Under the pieces are notes generated by a model. It worked only from the letters and a program-made list of their open reading frames with translations. It was not told the origin of the DNA and did not search any database. A DNA stretch of 64,000 nucleotides, taken from Maritimibacter sp. HL-12. Its GTDB lineage: Bacteria; Pseudomonadota; Alphaproteobacteria; Rhodobacterales; Rhodobacteraceae. Each line of letters starts with the position of its first letter. The stretch's first letter is position 1. This document shows, in pieces, positions 23,037 through 33,210 of the stretch. Both the position numbers and the translations under genes were made by a program. Location of the stretch: assembly GCF_900177545.1 (NCBI RefSeq), contig NZ_FXBQ01000001.1, positions 2,412,122-2,476,121 of the forward strand, written 5' to 3'.

Positions 23037-24493
23037 CCCACGATGCCCAACCCAAGGCCAGCCATTTCATCGACGGCACCTATGCCGAGGATGCCACCGG
23101 GGCCGAGCTGGCGGTGATCTATCCCGCCACCGGCGAGCGGATCGCCACCCTGCACGAGGCCACCCCGGCGCTCGTCGAGCGGGCGATTGCCAGCGCGCAG
23201 GCGGCGCAGCCCGCCTGGGCGGCGCTGAGCGGGATGGAGCGCGGCCGCATCCTGCGCCGCGCCGCCGACATCATCCGCAGCCGCAACCGCGCGCTCTCGG
23301 AACTCGAAACCCTCGACACCGGCAAGCCGCTGCAGGAAACCCTCGTCGCCGATGCCATGTCCGGGGCCGACGCGCTGGAATATTTCGGCGGCCTCGCTGC
23401 CAGCCTCACCGGCGAGCATATCCCGCTCGCGAACGGTGACTGGGCCTATACGATCCGCGAACCGCTCGGCGTCTGCGTCGGGATCGGGGCGTGGAACTAT
23501 CCCACCCAGATCGCCTGCTGGAAGGCCGCGCCGGCGCTCGCCGTGGGCAACACGATGGTGTTCAAACCGTCCGAAACCACACCGCTCTCCACGCTGAAGC
23601 TGGCCGAAATCTTCACCGAGGCGGGGCTGCCTCCGGGGGTGTTCAACGTGGTGCAGGGCGCGGGCGACGTGGGGGCCGCACTGGTCACCGATCGCCGCGT
23701 CGCCAAGGTTTCGCTCACCGGCTCGGTGCCGACCGGGCAGAAGGTCTATGCCGCCGCAGCGGCGGAAATGAAGCACGTCACCATGGAACTGGGCGGCAAG
23801 TCGCCGATGCTGGTGTTCGACGACGCCGACCTCGACAACGCCGTGTCCGGCGCGATCCTCGGCAATTTCTATTCCTCGGGGCAGGTCTGCACCAACGGCA
23901 CCCGGGTGTTCGTGCAGCGCGGGATCAAGGAAGCCTTCCTCGCCCGGCTCGCAGACCGGCTGAAGGAGGCCGCGATGGGCGACCCGCTCGACGAGGCCAC
24001 CAACTTCGGCCCGCTGGTGAGCGAGGGCCAGATGAATATCGTTCTGAACTATGTGGCCAAGGGTGTGGAGGAGGGCGCGCGGCTGGTTGCGGGCGGCAAG
24101 CGCGCCGACCGGCCGGGCTTCTTCGTGGAACCCACGGTGTTTGCCGACGTGACCGACGACATGGTGATTGCGCGCGAGGAGATATTCGGCCCGGTGATGT
24201 GCGTGCTCGATTTCGACACCGAGGAGGAGGCCATGTCCCGCGCCAACGCGACCGAATACGGCCTTGCGGCGGGGGTGTTCACCCGCGATCTCCAACGCGC
24301 CCACCGGGTGGCCGCGGGCTTCGAGGCGGGCACCTGCTGGATCAATTCCTACAACGACGCGCCGGTCGAGGTTGCCTTCGGCGGCACCAAGATGTCGGGC
24401 GTGGGGCGCGAGAACGGCCGTGCCGCGATCGAGCATTACTCGCAGCTCAAATCGGTTTTCGTGAGGATGGGCGATGTTGAAGCGCCGTTCTGA
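23033..24493 (+). CDS. betB: Betaine aldehyde dehydrogenase
   Basis: 486 residues, the usual BetB length. ALDH landmarks are present: [19 protein letters not shown] (Rossmann start), FKPSETTPL, the catalytic glutamate in [12 protein letters not shown] and the nucleophile cysteine in [13 protein letters not shown], then [13 protein letters not shown]. It oxidises betaine aldehyde to glycine betaine with NAD(P)+. ATG 23033 overlaps the betI stop, so translation is coupled. A frame extending upstream to 22775 lies inside betI and is ignored. betA follows 15 bases later. Confidence 0.93.
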   Translation: MTHDAQPKASHFIDGTYAEDATGAELAVIYPATGERIATLHEATPALVERAIASAQAAQPAWAALSGMERGRILRRAADIIRSRNRALSELETLDTGKPLQETLVADAMSGADALEYFGGLAASLTGEHIPLANGDWAYTIREPLGVCVGIGAWNYPTQIACWKAAPALAVGNTMVFKPSETTPLSTLKLAEIFTEAGLPPGVFNVVQGAGDVGAALVTDRRVAKVSLTGSVPTGQKVYAAAAAEMKHVTMELGGKSPMLVFDDADLDNAVSGAILGNFYSSGQVCTNGTRVFVQRGIKEAFLARLADRLKEAAMGDPLDEATNFGPLVSEGQMNIVLNYVAKGVEEGARLVAGGKRADRPGFFVEPTVFADVTDDMVIAREEIFGPVMCVLDFDTEEEAMSRANATEYGLAAGVFTRDLQRAHRVAAGFEAGTCWINSYNDAPVEVAFGGTKMSGVGRENGRAAIEHYSQLKSVFVRMGDVEAPF

Positions 24494-24508
24494 GGCGGGG
24501 GCGCGGCG

Positions 24509-26158
24509 ATGATCGCGGATTACGTCATCGTCGGCTCCGGCAGCGCGGGGGCGGCGCTTGCCTACCGGCTGGCCGAGGCCGGGCGCAGCGTGACCGTGAT
24601 CGAGGCGGGCGGCACCGACTGGGGACCCTTCATCCAGATGCCCGCGGCACTCTCCTACCCGATGAACATGGCGCGCTACGACTGGGGCTACGCGAGCGAA
24701 CCCGAACCGCAGTTGGGGGGGCGCCGCCTCGTGGTGCCGCGCGGCAAGGTGATCGGCGGGTCGTCCTCGGTCAACGGCATGGTCTGGGTGCGCGGCCATG
24801 CCCGCGACTACGACCATTGGGCCGAACAGGGCGCGTCGGGCTGGGCCTACGCCGACGTGCTGCCCTATTTCCGCCGGATCGAGCATTGGCACGGGCCGCA
24901 GCCTTCAGACTGGCGCGGCGAAGATGGGCCGATGCATATCCACCGCGCGGGCCAGTGGAGCCCGCTGTTCCACGCCTTCGTCGAGGCCGGGCGGCAGGCG
25001 GGCTACCCGGTGACGCAGGATTACAACGGCCAGCAGCAGGAAGGCTTCGGCGCTTTCGACATGAGCGTCTGGCGCGGGCGACGCTGGTCGACCGCCAACG
25101 CCTACCTGCGGCCCGCGCTGAAGACCGGGCGGGTGCGCCTTGTGAGAGGACAGGCGCGCCGGGTGGTCTTCGAGGGTGCGCGCGCCGTCGGGGTGGAAGT
25201 TGCCCGCGGGGGACGGATCGAGACGATCCGCGCGGCCCGCGAAGTGGTGCTCTCGGCTTCCTCGATCAATACGCCCAAGCTCCTGATGCTGTCGGGCATC
25301 GGCCCCGGCGCGCATCTTGCGGAACACGGGATCGAGGTTCGGGCAGATCGCCCCGGCGTGGGGCAGAACCTGCAGGACCATCTCGAGGTTTACGTCCAGT
25401 TCGCGGCGCGCCAGCCGATCACGCTCTACAGGTACTGGAACCTCCTCGGCAAGGCGCTGATCGGGGCGCAATGGCTGTTCACCAAAACCGGCCACGGCGC
25501 GTCGAACCAGTTTGAAAGCTGCGGCTTCATCCGCTCGGCCGCGGGCGTGGAATACCCCGACATCCAGTTTCATTTCCTGCCCATCGCGGTGCGCTACGAC
25601 GGCAAGGCCGCCGCCGAGGGCCACGGCTTCCAGGTTCACACCGGACCGATGCGCTCGCCGTCGCGCGGCAGCGTCACCCTGCGCTCAGGCGACCCGCTGG
25701 CCCCGCCGGTGATCCGCTTCAACTACATGAGCCACGAGGACGACTGGCGCGATTTCCGCCGCGCGCTGCGGCTCACCCGCGAAATCTTTGCCCAGCCCGC
25801 GATGGCCGAGCATGTGCGCCACGAGATCCAGCCGGGGATTGCGGCCGAGGACGACGCGGGCCTTGACGCCTTCATCCGCGAGCACGCCGAAAGCGCCTAT
25901 CATCCCTGCGGCACGGCGCGGATGGGCGCGGCCGACGACCCGATGGCGGTGGTCGATCCCGAGTGCCGGGTGATCGGCGTCGAGGGGCTGCGGGTGGCCG
26001 ACAGTTCGGTGTTTCCGCGTGTCACCAACGGCAACACCAACGCGCCCTCGATCCTCGTGGGCGAGAAGGCTGCCGACCATATCCTCGGCCGCGCGCCCCT
26101 GCCGCGCGACGAGCGCAGCCCCTGGATCAACCCGGTCTGGGCAACCTCCCAGAAATGA
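24509..26158 (+). CDS. betA: Choline dehydrogenase (GMC oxidoreductase)
   Basis: 549 residues, as usual for BetA. The FAD-binding [18 protein letters not shown] is at residues 6-23, the GMC signatures [20 protein letters not shown] (about 80-100) and [18 protein letters not shown] (about 250) are intact, and the active-site His lies in [10 protein letters not shown] near 470 with the closing NGNTNAPSI. It oxidises choline to betaine aldehyde at the membrane. It is last in betIBA. Some GMC dehydrogenases act on other alcohols, but the context makes choline very likely. Confidence 0.92.
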   Translation: MIADYVIVGSGSAGAALAYRLAEAGRSVTVIEAGGTDWGPFIQMPAALSYPMNMARYDWGYASEPEPQLGGRRLVVPRGKVIGGSSSVNGMVWVRGHARDYDHWAEQGASGWAYADVLPYFRRIEHWHGPQPSDWRGEDGPMHIHRAGQWSPLFHAFVEAGRQAGYPVTQDYNGQQQEGFGAFDMSVWRGRRWSTANAYLRPALKTGRVRLVRGQARRVVFEGARAVGVEVARGGRIETIRAAREVVLSASSINTPKLLMLSGIGPGAHLAEHGIEVRADRPGVGQNLQDHLEVYVQFAARQPITLYRYWNLLGKALIGAQWLFTKTGHGASNQFESCGFIRSAAGVEYPDIQFHFLPIAVRYDGKAAAEGHGFQVHTGPMRSPSRGSVTLRSGDPLAPPVIRFNYMSHEDDWRDFRRALRLTREIFAQPAMAEHVRHEIQPGIAAEDDAGLDAFIREHAESAYHPCGTARMGAADDPMAVVDPECRVIGVEGLRVADSSVFPRVTNGNTNAPSILVGEKAADHILGRAPLPRDERSPWINPVWATSQK

Positions 26159-26185
26159 GCGGGGCGCACCGAACCCGCGGCCAGT

Positions 26186-26199
26186 TTGATCCGGGTCAA
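26186..26199. promoter_or_regulatory. FNR/FnrL-like box
   Basis: TTGAT-CCGG-GTCAA differs by one base from the TTGAT-N4-ATCAA consensus of FNR-type regulators. It lies 61 bases upstream of the DUF465 start, a position suited to activation at low oxygen. Confidence 0.5.
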
Positions 26200-26260
26200 G
26201 GGCGGGGTGCGCCGGGCGTCCTAGGCTTGGGGCAAGTCAAAGGAATGGAGGATAAGACCG

Positions 26261-26497
26261 ATGTCCCGGATACCACATGAACTGGTCGAGGAATTTCCCG
26301 AACATGCCGAGAGAATGGAGGCGCTGCGCGCCTCCGACCGCGCTTTCGCGAAGCTCTACGACGACTACCACGAGATCAACCGCAAGGTGGTCGAGGCCGA
26401 GACGCTGGAACGCCCGACCGACCATTTTCACGAAGAGGAAATGAGGAAAGAACGGGCGCTCCTCAAAGACGAAATCTACAAGGCGCTCAGCACCTGA
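26261..26497 (+). CDS. DUF465 (YdcH-like) small protein
   Basis: 78 residues, strongly charged and helical. The sequence HELVEEFPEHAERMEALRAS and YDDYHEINRKVVEAE followed by EEEMRKERALLKDEIYKAL is the DUF465/YdcH hairpin of two long helices, with no known biochemical role. ATG 26261 follows GGAGGAT. An FNR-like box upstream suggests induction when oxygen is low. A GC-rich hairpin (CCGGCCC at 26512-26518 with GGGCCGG at 26536-26542) follows and should terminate it. Confidence 0.85.
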   Translation: MSRIPHELVEEFPEHAERMEALRASDRAFAKLYDDYHEINRKVVEAETLERPTDHFHEEEMRKERALLKDEIYKALST

Positions 26498-26511
26498 CCC
26501 ACGCGCCACAG

Positions 26512-26542
26512 CCGGCCCTGCATCTTCGCGGTGCGGGGCCGG
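26512..26542. terminator. GC-rich hairpin between convergent genes
   Basis: CCGGCCC and GGGCCGG pair around a 17-base loop that itself can pair in part. It sits between the DUF465 gene and the convergent CoxG-like gene. No T-run follows, so it is a weak or bidirectional terminator. Confidence 0.45.
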
Positions 26543-26549
26543 TATGCGG

Positions 26550-27029
26550 TCAGCCCTCGGCCGCCTCGCCCTTTGCCTCGTCCTCGGTGCCTTCCACCCT
26601 GGCCTGGAACCGCTCGAAGAAGGCGTCGACCATTTTGCGTGCGAATCCGTGGATGATCCGGTTGCCAAGCTGGGCGAGTTTGCCGCCGACCTTGGCATCG
26701 ACGTCATAAAACAATTCGACGCCACCGTCTGTGTCTTCAAGCCAGACCTTTGCCGCGCCCTTGGCAAAGCCGGCGACGCCGCCCTTGCCCTCTCCGATGA
26801 TCGTGTAGCGCTCCAATTCGACGATATCCGCAAGCGTGACCCCGCCCTTGAAGGTGGCTTTCACCGGGCCGACCTTCTGCTTGACCACCGCCTCGAACCC
26901 GTCGGCGGGATTGCCGGTCAGTTCCTCGCAACCGGGGATGCTGGCGCGCAGCGTGTCGGCGGAATTGAGATGCGCCCAGATCGTGGCGCGGTCTGCCGCG
27001 ATCACGCGGCTGCCGGTCAGTTCCATCAT
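26550..27029 (-). CDS. CoxG-family SRPBCC protein
   Basis: 159 residues. It begins MELTGSRVIAADRATIWAHL and continues with SIPGCEELTG, KVGPVKATFKG and KLAQLGNRIIHGFARKMVDA, the pattern of the carbon-monoxide-dehydrogenase subunit G (CoxG) family within the SRPBCC fold, a hydrophobic-ligand cavity. CoxG proteins attach molybdenum hydroxylases to the membrane, but many relatives sit away from cox genes, as here, and their job is unknown. It is 60 bases downstream of pccR in the same direction. Confidence 0.75.
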   Translation of the reverse strand: MMELTGSRVIAADRATIWAHLNSADTLRASIPGCEELTGNPADGFEAVVKQKVGPVKATFKGGVTLADIVELERYTIIGEGKGGVAGFAKGAAKVWLEDTDGGVELFYDVDAKVGGKLAQLGNRIIHGFARKMVDAFFERFQARVEGTEDEAKGEAAEG

Positions 27030-27089
27030 GTCTCTCCCTGACGTTTATTGCCAAGACTAGGAGCGAATGGCTGGGTCGTAAAGCGCGCC

Positions 27090-28481
27090 TCAGCGGTCGA
27101 CCTCGTAGGGCAGCACACCGCGCGCGTCGGGGTCGATGCGCAGCTTGCGTTCGAGCGGCGGCACGGAGCGCTGATGGCAATCGGCGCGCTCGCAGATCCG
27201 GCAGGAAATCCCGATCGGCTCGAAGGCGGCGGCGTTGGTCACGTCGAGGTCGTCGGCATAGACGAGATGTTCGGCGTGTTTCACCTCGCAGCCGAGCGCG
27301 ATGGCGAAGCGCCGGGTCGGGGCGGCGAAGCTGCCCCCGGTTTTCGACACGTCACGCGCGAGCGAGATATAGCGCACCCCGTCGGGGGTCTGGGCAAGCT
27401 GGCGCAGGAAGCGCGTCGGCGTCTCGAAGGCGCGATGAACGTTCCACAGCGGGCAGGCCCCGCCGAAGCGGGCGAATTGCAGTCGCGTGGCCGAATGGCG
27501 CTTGGTGATCGTGCCAGCCTGATCTACCCGCACGAAGAAAAACGGGATGCCCTTGGCACCGGGGCGCTGCATCGTGCTCAGCCGGTGCGCCACCTGCTCG
27601 ATCGAGGCCCCGAACATGTCGGCGAGGCGTTCGAGATCGTGGCGGGTTTCGCGCGCGGCGTCGAGAAAGCGGGTATAGGGCAGCAGCGCCGCGCCCGCGA
27701 AGTAGTTGGCCAGCCCGATCTTGGCGATGCTGCGCGACTCGTCGGACTGGAACCGGGCGAGATCGAGCGTCGCTTCCAGCAGGTCGTTCTGGGTCAGGAG
27801 CGCGACCTGATGCAGGAGCTGGAAGCGCCGGGTCGAGGCGGGCGAGAATGTCGACAGCGCCAGCCGCCCGGCGTCGCGGTCGAGCCCGCGCACCTGGTGG
27901 GTCTGCGTCACCTCGACCCGGATTCCCAGCGCGTCGAGCGCCGAAAGCGCCGCGGTCTGCGGATCGCCCCCGCGCACGAAATGTTCGGCGGCGCGATCCA
28001 CCGCGTCGATGTAATTGTCGCAGTAGTGAAAGAAATCGCGCACCTCGTCCCATGGGCTGGCCTGCACCCGCGCGCCGTCGCGTCCCAACGCCTCGTCCAG
28101 CGAGGCGAGGCGCTCGTGGCCCTGCCGGTAGGCGCGGTGCAGTTCGAGAAACGCGCGCGCCAGCGCCGGGGCGTTCGAGGCGACCAGCCGCAGATCGGCT
28201 ACCGGCGAGGTGGCGTCGGCAAAGACCGGATCGGCCAGCGCCTCGCGCATGTCGGTGACCAGCCGCTCGGCGTCGCCGGTCGAAAGCTCGGCCACGTCGA
28301 AGCCGAATTCCTGCGCCAGCGCCAGCACCACGCCGGTCGAGACCGGGCGGTTGTTGTTTTCCATCTGGTTGAGATAGGGCAGGCTCACCCCGAGCTTCTC
28401 GGCGAAGGCTTTTTGCGTCAGCCCCAGCCGCGCGCGGGTTTCGCGTAGTTTCACCCCGGCATAGAGCTTTTGCGTGGCCAT
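27090..28481 (-). CDS. pccR: Short-chain acyl-CoA-responsive XRE regulator (PccR/ScfR type)
   Basis: 463 residues. The N-terminal XRE helix-turn-helix (about 8-65) reads LRETRARLGLTQKAFAEKLG and SLPYLNQMENNNR. The long C-terminal part carries the ScfR-family features seen in RamB, MccR and PccR: FFFVRVDQAGTITKRHSAT and the cysteine cluster CRICERADCHQR near the end. PccR of Rhodobacter sphaeroides is known to control propionyl-CoA carboxylase through TTTGCAAA motifs, and two perfect copies of this motif lie directly upstream of this gene, with related copies before pccB. The gene lies in the propionate cluster, which strongly supports the name. Confidence 0.85.
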   Translation of the reverse strand: MATQKLYAGVKLRETRARLGLTQKAFAEKLGVSLPYLNQMENNNRPVSTGVVLALAQEFGFDVAELSTGDAERLVTDMREALADPVFADATSPVADLRLVASNAPALARAFLELHRAYRQGHERLASLDEALGRDGARVQASPWDEVRDFFHYCDNYIDAVDRAAEHFVRGGDPQTAALSALDALGIRVEVTQTHQVRGLDRDAGRLALSTFSPASTRRFQLLHQVALLTQNDLLEATLDLARFQSDESRSIAKIGLANYFAGAALLPYTRFLDAARETRHDLERLADMFGASIEQVAHRLSTMQRPGAKGIPFFFVRVDQAGTITKRHSATRLQFARFGGACPLWNVHRAFETPTRFLRQLAQTPDGVRYISLARDVSKTGGSFAAPTRRFAIALGCEVKHAEHLVYADDLDVTNAAAFEPIGISCRICERADCHQRSVPPLERKLRIDPDARGVLPYEVDR

Positions 28482-28492
28482 TGGCACCTCCC

Positions 28493-28522
28493 TTTGCAAA
28501 GACAAGATGTAACCTTTGCAAA
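28493..28522. promoter_or_regulatory. PccR autoregulatory site: two TTTGCAAA motifs
   Basis: Perfect TTTGCAAA palindromes at 28493-28500 and 28515-28522, separated by 14 bases, 11 bases upstream of the pccR start. TTTGCAAA is the motif reported for PccR-type regulators. The closeness to the start codon suggests autorepression. Confidence 0.75.
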
Positions 28523-28561
28523 GGTGCGCGTCCAGTTGCTCCGTGCGCTCTGGCCGGTGCC

Positions 28562-29242
28562 TCAGCCGCGGGCTTCGCGGATTTCTTCCCAAGCCCTGTT
28601 CACCGCGATCAGGTGCATTTCGGCGAGCTTCAAGGCTTCTTCCGGCACACCGCGCGCGGCAAGCTGGTCGGGATGCGAAGCGCGCACCTCGGTGCGCCAC
28701 GCGGCGCGGATCTCGTCCATCGGCGTATCGGGGCGAACGCCGAGCACGGTATAGGGATCGGGCGCGGCTTCGGGCACGAAGCGGGCGCGCAGCGTGCGAA
28801 AGCGCATCTCGTCGATGCCGAATATCTCTGCCACGCGGGCGAGGAACTCATCCTCCGCCGGGTGATATTCGCCATCCGCCATGGCGATATGGAACAACCC
28901 TTCCATCAGGTCGCAAAGCGCCGGGTCGTCGGTGCCGAACAGCGCCACGATCTTGCGCGCGTAGAGTTCGAACCCGGCGATGTCGCTGCGCGCGAGGTTG
29001 AACACGCGCGCGGCGTTCGCCTCTTCCATTTCCGGAATAGTGAAGACCTCGCGGAAGGCCGAAACCTCGTCGCGCGTCACCCGTCCGTCGGCCTTGGCCA
29101 TCTTTGCCCCGAGCGCGATCACCGCGATGGTGAAGGCGGCCGAGCGTTCCGGTGGCGTGCGCAGGCGGGCGAAAACCTCCGCGAGACTTTCGCCGGAACG
29201 CAGCGCGCCAAGCGCCTCGGTGATGCGAAACCAGATCGACAT
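28562..29242 (-). CDS. TerB-like / DnaJ-domain co-chaperone (DjlA type)
   Basis: 226 residues. Residues about 25-150 are a TerB-like helical domain (GAKMAKADGRVTRDEVSAFR and IAMADGEYHPAEDEFLARVA, the paired acidic motifs). Residues about 160-226 form a C-terminal J domain with DPYTVLGVRPD and the HPD tripeptide in ASHPDQLAARG, which stimulates DnaK. ATG 29242 has AGAAGG 5 bases upstream and is preferred to GTG 29248. Unlike E. coli DjlA there is no clear N-terminal membrane anchor. It lies 9 bases after a GNAT gene on the same strand. Confidence 0.8.
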   Translation of the reverse strand: MSIWFRITEALGALRSGESLAEVFARLRTPPERSAAFTIAVIALGAKMAKADGRVTRDEVSAFREVFTIPEMEEANAARVFNLARSDIAGFELYARKIVALFGTDDPALCDLMEGLFHIAMADGEYHPAEDEFLARVAEIFGIDEMRFRTLRARFVPEAAPDPYTVLGVRPDTPMDEIRAAWRTEVRASHPDQLAARGVPEEALKLAEMHLIAVNRAWEEIREARG

Positions 29243-29251
29243 GGGCACCTT

Positions 29252-29737
29252 CTACAGCGTTTTGCGCATGAGCACGAGATCCATTGCCCGGCCGAACTTC
29301 CAGCCCACGCCGTCCAGCCGGGCGATCTCGCAATAGCCCATGCGGGCGTGAAAGGCGATGCCATCCGGGTTTTCGCCCGAGATCCCGGCGATCATCATCC
29401 GCGCGCCGCGCCTGCGGGCATGGTCTTCCACCGCGCCGATCAGGGCACGGCCGACGCCCGTGCCATGTGCCCGCGGGTCGATGATGATGGTGTGCTCCAT
29501 GGTGCGGGCATAGCCGGGCCCGGTGCGAAACTGGCCGTAGTTGGCAAAGCCCACCACCGCGCCGCCGCTTTCGGCCACGAAAAACCCGTGCCCCGCCCGT
29601 GCCTTGTCGACAATGGATGCCGCGATCTCGGCCTCGGATCGCTCAAGCGGGTAGAAGGTCACCGCGGTGTCGCGGATCAGCGGGTTCCAGAATGCGGCGA
29701 TCTGCGCCGCATCGTCCGGCCGCGCGGGCCGGATCAC
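29252..29737 (-). CDS. GNAT-family N-acetyltransferase (phosphinothricin acetyltransferase-like)
   Basis: 161 residues, one GNAT domain: IRPARPDDAAQIAAFWNPLI at the start, EHTIIIDPRAHGTGVGRALI as the acetyl-CoA-binding loop, and GISGENPDGIAFHARMGY near the end, all close to the Pat/Bar subgroup that acetylates phosphinothricin or methionine sulfoximine. The actual substrate is unknown. The GTG start overlaps the upstream VOC gene's stop by 3 bases within GTGA, indicating coupling. Confidence 0.8.
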   Translation of the reverse strand: MIRPARPDDAAQIAAFWNPLIRDTAVTFYPLERSEAEIAASIVDKARAGHGFFVAESGGAVVGFANYGQFRTGPGYARTMEHTIIIDPRAHGTGVGRALIGAVEDHARRRGARMMIAGISGENPDGIAFHARMGYCEIARLDGVGWKFGRAMDLVLMRKTL

Positions 29738-30348
29738 TCAAGCACCTTTTCGCCTTCGGGGGTATGGATCAGTGCCGAGAGCCCGGCCGGGCCTTCGCGC
29801 ACCACGACCCGGTCGTCGCTGGAGAGCATCGACAGCGCCCAGCCGAGAGCACCGGCCCGCGGATGCCTGATCGTGAGCGAAACGAGCCGCGCGCCGTGGT
29901 CTTCGAGCGCCTCCTGCGGCATCGGCCCCTGCCACTCGATCAGCGCGGGAAACAGCCCGTCGAACGGCAGGACACCGCTTTCGGGCAGGCTGAAACGCCA
30001 GCGATAATCGCCGCGCGCAAGTTCGGCCGGCGCACCGATACCGTCGGGGGCCTCGGCCAGCGCCGCGTCGAGGTCCGGCACCCGCAGCGCCCAGGCGGTG
30101 AGCCGCGCCGGGCCTTCGCGCCGGTCGAGCCCGAACCAGCGCGGGCGGTCCGGGGCAGGGGCGTCGGGGTCGATCGCCAGTGCCTCGACATAATCGAGCG
30201 GACCGAGCGAAAGCAGCCGGTTATGCGTGCCCATGGCCGCATGGGCACCGCCTTGGTCCATGCCCAGCCCGAGCTCGGTTTCGACGAGCGCACTCGCCGC
30301 CGAGAGCCGGTTGGCTGTCACCACAAGATGATCAATGAGTCCCGGCAT
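29734..30348 (-). CDS. VOC-superfamily glyoxalase-like protein
   Basis: 204 residues with the glyoxalase-like fold: LIDHLVVTANRLSAASALVE at the N-terminus, MGTHNRLLSLGPLDYVEALA, then a second half ending in RVVVREGPAGLSALIHTPEG. His in DHLV and Glu in YVEAL would be metal ligands in this family. The substrate is unknown. It overlaps the GNAT gene and follows mcm by 79 bases on the same strand. A role beside methylmalonyl-CoA metabolism is tempting because methylmalonyl-CoA epimerase is also a VOC protein, but this sequence is longer and looks different from epimerase. Confidence 0.7.
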   Translation of the reverse strand: MPGLIDHLVVTANRLSAASALVETELGLGMDQGGAHAAMGTHNRLLSLGPLDYVEALAIDPDAPAPDRPRWFGLDRREGPARLTAWALRVPDLDAALAEAPDGIGAPAELARGDYRWRFSLPESGVLPFDGLFPALIEWQGPMPQEALEDHGARLVSLTIRHPRAGALGWALSMLSSDDRVVVREGPAGLSALIHTPEGEKVLE

Positions 30349-30427
30349 GTGTCCTCCGCTTTGTGCGACCTTGCCACGGTCGGCGGCGAAACCAAAAGAC
30401 TATCGCCGCTTCGCCCGACCCGTGGTT

Positions 30428-32560
30428 TCAGCCCCGTGCCTCGCGGATCAACCGCAGGATGTCCTTGGCGGCCTCGGGGATGTTGGTGCCCGGTCCGAAG
30501 ATCGCCTTTACCCCGGCTTTCCTGAGAAAATCGTAATCCTGCTGCGGGATCACCCCGCCGCAGATCACCAGGATCTCCCCGGCACCTTGCGCCTTCAGCG
30601 CCTCGATGAGCTTGGGGGCAAGGGTCTTGTGCCCGGCCGCCTGGCTCGAGATCCCAACCACGTGCACGTCGTTGTCAACCGCGTCCTGCGCCGCCTCCTC
30701 CGGGGTCTGGAACAAGGGCCCCACATCGACGTCGAAGCCGATATCGGCAAAGGCGGTAGCGATCACCTTGGCACCGCGGTCGTGGCCGTCCTGCCCCATC
30801 TTGACCACCAGCATCCGCGGCCTGCGGCCTTCTTCCTCGGCAAACTTCTCCACGTCGGCCTGGATCGCGGCGAAGCCCTCATCGCCCTCGTAGGCCGCGC
30901 CGTAGACGCCCGCGAGCGTTTTCACCTCGGCCCGGTGGCGGCCGAATGCCTTTTCCATCGCCATCGAAATCTCTCCTACCGTGGCCCGCGCCCGGGCCGC
31001 CTCGATTGCGAGCGCAAGCAGGTTGCCCTCGCCCGAGCGCGCGGCCCGTTCGAGGCCGGCCAGCGCCTTGTCGCAGGAGGCCTGATCGCGGGTCGCGCGG
31101 ATCCGCTCCAGCCGCTTGATCTGGCTGTCGCGCACCGAAACGTTGTCGACATCACGGATATCGAGGTGGTCTTCCTTCTCGAGCCGGAACTTGTTGACAC
31201 CGACGATCACCTCGTCGCCCCGGTCGACGGCGGCCTGCCGGCGCGCGGCCGCCTCCTCGATGCGCAGCTTGGGCATGCCCGTGGCCACCGCCTTGGTCAT
31301 CCCGCCCATCGCGTCGACCTCCTCGATCAGCTTCCAGGCTTCCTCGATCAGGTCGGCGGTGAGCTTCTCGACGTAGTAGGAGCCCGCCAGCGGGTCGACC
31401 ACGTGGGTCACCCCGGTCTCGTTCTGCAGGATCAACTGGGTGTTGCGGGCGATGCGCGCAGAGGTTTCGGTCGGCAGGGCGATGGCCTCGTCGAACGCGT
31501 TGGTGTGCAGCGACTGGGTGCCGCCCAGCACCGCGCTCATCGCCTCGAAGGCGGTGCGCACGATGTTGTTGTAGGGGTCTTGCTCCTGCAGGCTCACGCC
31601 GGAGGTCTGGCAATGGGTGCGCAGCATCAGGGAGCCCGGCTTCTTCGGCTCGAACTCGCTCATGATCCGGTGCCACAGGAAGCGCGCGGCGCGCAGCTTG
31701 GCGGCTTCCATGAAAAAATTCATGCCGATGGCGAAGAAGAAACTGAGCCGCCCGGCAAAGGCATCGACATCCAGCCCGCGCGCGATCGCGGCGCGGACGT
31801 ATTCGCGCCCGTCGGCCAGGGTGAAGGCCAGTTCCTGCACCAGGTTCGCGCCTGCTTCCTGCATGTGGTAGCCGGAAATCGAGATCGAGTTGAAACGCGG
31901 CATGTCGGTCGAGGTGAACTCGATGATGTCGGAGACGATCCGCATCGAGGGTTCCGGCGGGTAGATGTAGGTGTTGCGGACCATGAACTCCTTGAGGATG
32001 TCGTTCTGGATCGTGCCCGAAAGCTCTGCCCGGTCTACCCCCTGTTCCTCGCCCGCGACGATGAAACTGGCAAGGATCGGGATCACCGCGCCGTTCATCG
32101 TCATGCTCACGCTCACCTCGCCGAGCGGGATGCCGTCGAAAAGGATCTTCATGTCTTCGACCGAGTCGATCGCCACGCCGGCCTTGCCGACATCACCCAT
32201 CACGCGCTCGTGATCGCTGTCGTAGCCACGGTGGGTGGCGAGGTCGAAGGCCACGCTCACGCCTTGTTGACCGGCCGCGAGCGCCTTGCGGTAGAAGGCG
32301 TTGCTTTCTTCTGCGGTGGAGAAGCCGGCGTATTGGCGGATCGTCCAGGGCCGACCGGCATACATCGTGGCGCGCGGGCCGCGGGTGAATGGCGGCAGGC
32401 CCGGCAGAGTTGCAGCCTGATGCGGGTGGCCCTGACCGTCGCAGACATCGTAGACCGGGTAAACCGGGATGCCCTCGGGCGTGTGCCAGGTCAGATCGTC
32501 GATCGACCGCCCGCGCAATTCCCTGGTCGCCAGGTCTTTCCAGGCGTCAAAGTCGCTCAT
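30428..32560 (-). CDS. scpA: Methylmalonyl-CoA mutase (single-subunit)
   Basis: 710 residues. The N-terminal catalytic barrel has [20 protein letters not shown] and [11 protein letters not shown], typical of MCM substrate binding, and the C-terminal cobalamin domain has the B12 ligand in [20 protein letters not shown]. It converts (R)-methylmalonyl-CoA to succinyl-CoA using adenosylcobalamin, completing propionyl-CoA assimilation started by PccAB encoded nearby. ATG 32560 follows AAGGAGA and is preferred over GTG 32566. Full length for the homodimeric type. Cobalamin genes cobU and cobC occur about 13 kb away. Confidence 0.93.
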   Translation of the reverse strand: MSDFDAWKDLATRELRGRSIDDLTWHTPEGIPVYPVYDVCDGQGHPHQAATLPGLPPFTRGPRATMYAGRPWTIRQYAGFSTAEESNAFYRKALAAGQQGVSVAFDLATHRGYDSDHERVMGDVGKAGVAIDSVEDMKILFDGIPLGEVSVSMTMNGAVIPILASFIVAGEEQGVDRAELSGTIQNDILKEFMVRNTYIYPPEPSMRIVSDIIEFTSTDMPRFNSISISGYHMQEAGANLVQELAFTLADGREYVRAAIARGLDVDAFAGRLSFFFAIGMNFFMEAAKLRAARFLWHRIMSEFEPKKPGSLMLRTHCQTSGVSLQEQDPYNNIVRTAFEAMSAVLGGTQSLHTNAFDEAIALPTETSARIARNTQLILQNETGVTHVVDPLAGSYYVEKLTADLIEEAWKLIEEVDAMGGMTKAVATGMPKLRIEEAAARRQAAVDRGDEVIVGVNKFRLEKEDHLDIRDVDNVSVRDSQIKRLERIRATRDQASCDKALAGLERAARSGEGNLLALAIEAARARATVGEISMAMEKAFGRHRAEVKTLAGVYGAAYEGDEGFAAIQADVEKFAEEEGRRPRMLVVKMGQDGHDRGAKVIATAFADIGFDVDVGPLFQTPEEAAQDAVDNDVHVVGISSQAAGHKTLAPKLIEALKAQGAGEILVICGGVIPQQDYDFLRKAGVKAIFGPGTNIPEAAKDILRLIREARG

Positions 32561-32626
32561 CGACACTCTCCTTCGTCCATTGTGCGCTGTGCTCCGTAGC
32601 CTATATGAAAAAGAAAAGGAGCGAAG

Positions 32627-33154
32627 ATGATCAAAGCCCTAGCCCTTGCCGCCGGTATCGCCGCGAGCTTCGGCGCACCGTCCCTGCTCGCCCAGGACGC
32701 GGAGGATATGCCCGATGCTCCCGCGCAGGATGCCGCGGAGGAGCCCGAGACCCTTGACCCTGATATGGTCGAGGAGCTCAACGCGGAACCGGGACTCGAA
32801 ATCATGGAGGCCGGTGAGCGGGAGCTTTCCGATTTTCTATGGCTCGCCCGCCCGCTCGTCATTTTCGCGGACGGGCCGAACGATCCGCGATTCGTCCAGC
32901 AGATGGGGTATATCGAGGCCCGCCCCGAGGAATTGTTGGAGCGCGACGTCGTCGTCATCGTCGATACCGATCCCTCGGCCGAATCCCCGATCCGCACGGC
33001 GCTGCGTCCGCGCGGCTTCGACCTGGTGCTGATCGGCAAGGACGGCCAGCGATACCTGCGCAAACCCAACCCCTGGGACGTGCGCGAAATCACCCGTTCG
33101 ATCGACAAGATGCCGATGCGGCAGCAGGAAATGCGCGACCAGCGGGGGCTGTAG
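32627..33154 (+). CDS. Exported DUF4174 protein
   Basis: 175 residues with a signal peptide ([18 protein letters not shown], cleavage before QDAED). After an acidic Pro/Ala/Glu linker, residues about 65-170 match DUF4174: [40 protein letters not shown], and [20 protein letters not shown]. The fold is thioredoxin-like without the CxxC. Periplasmic; function unknown. It lies between mcm and pccA on the opposite strand, so it interrupts that cluster. Confidence 0.75.
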   Translation: MIKALALAAGIAASFGAPSLLAQDAEDMPDAPAQDAAEEPETLDPDMVEELNAEPGLEIMEAGERELSDFLWLARPLVIFADGPNDPRFVQQMGYIEARPEELLERDVVVIVDTDPSAESPIRTALRPRGFDLVLIGKDGQRYLRKPNPWDVREITRSIDKMPMRQQEMRDQRGL

Positions 33155-33210
33155 CCCTTGTGTGCGACCCCGGCCGCGCGGGAAGGGATGCAGGCGCGCG
33201 GCATCATCGC

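Noticed and set aside
29734-30348. Methylmalonyl-CoA epimerase
   Set aside because: The gene is a VOC-fold protein near mcm, but its length and sequence differ from epimerase, so only the superfamily is given.
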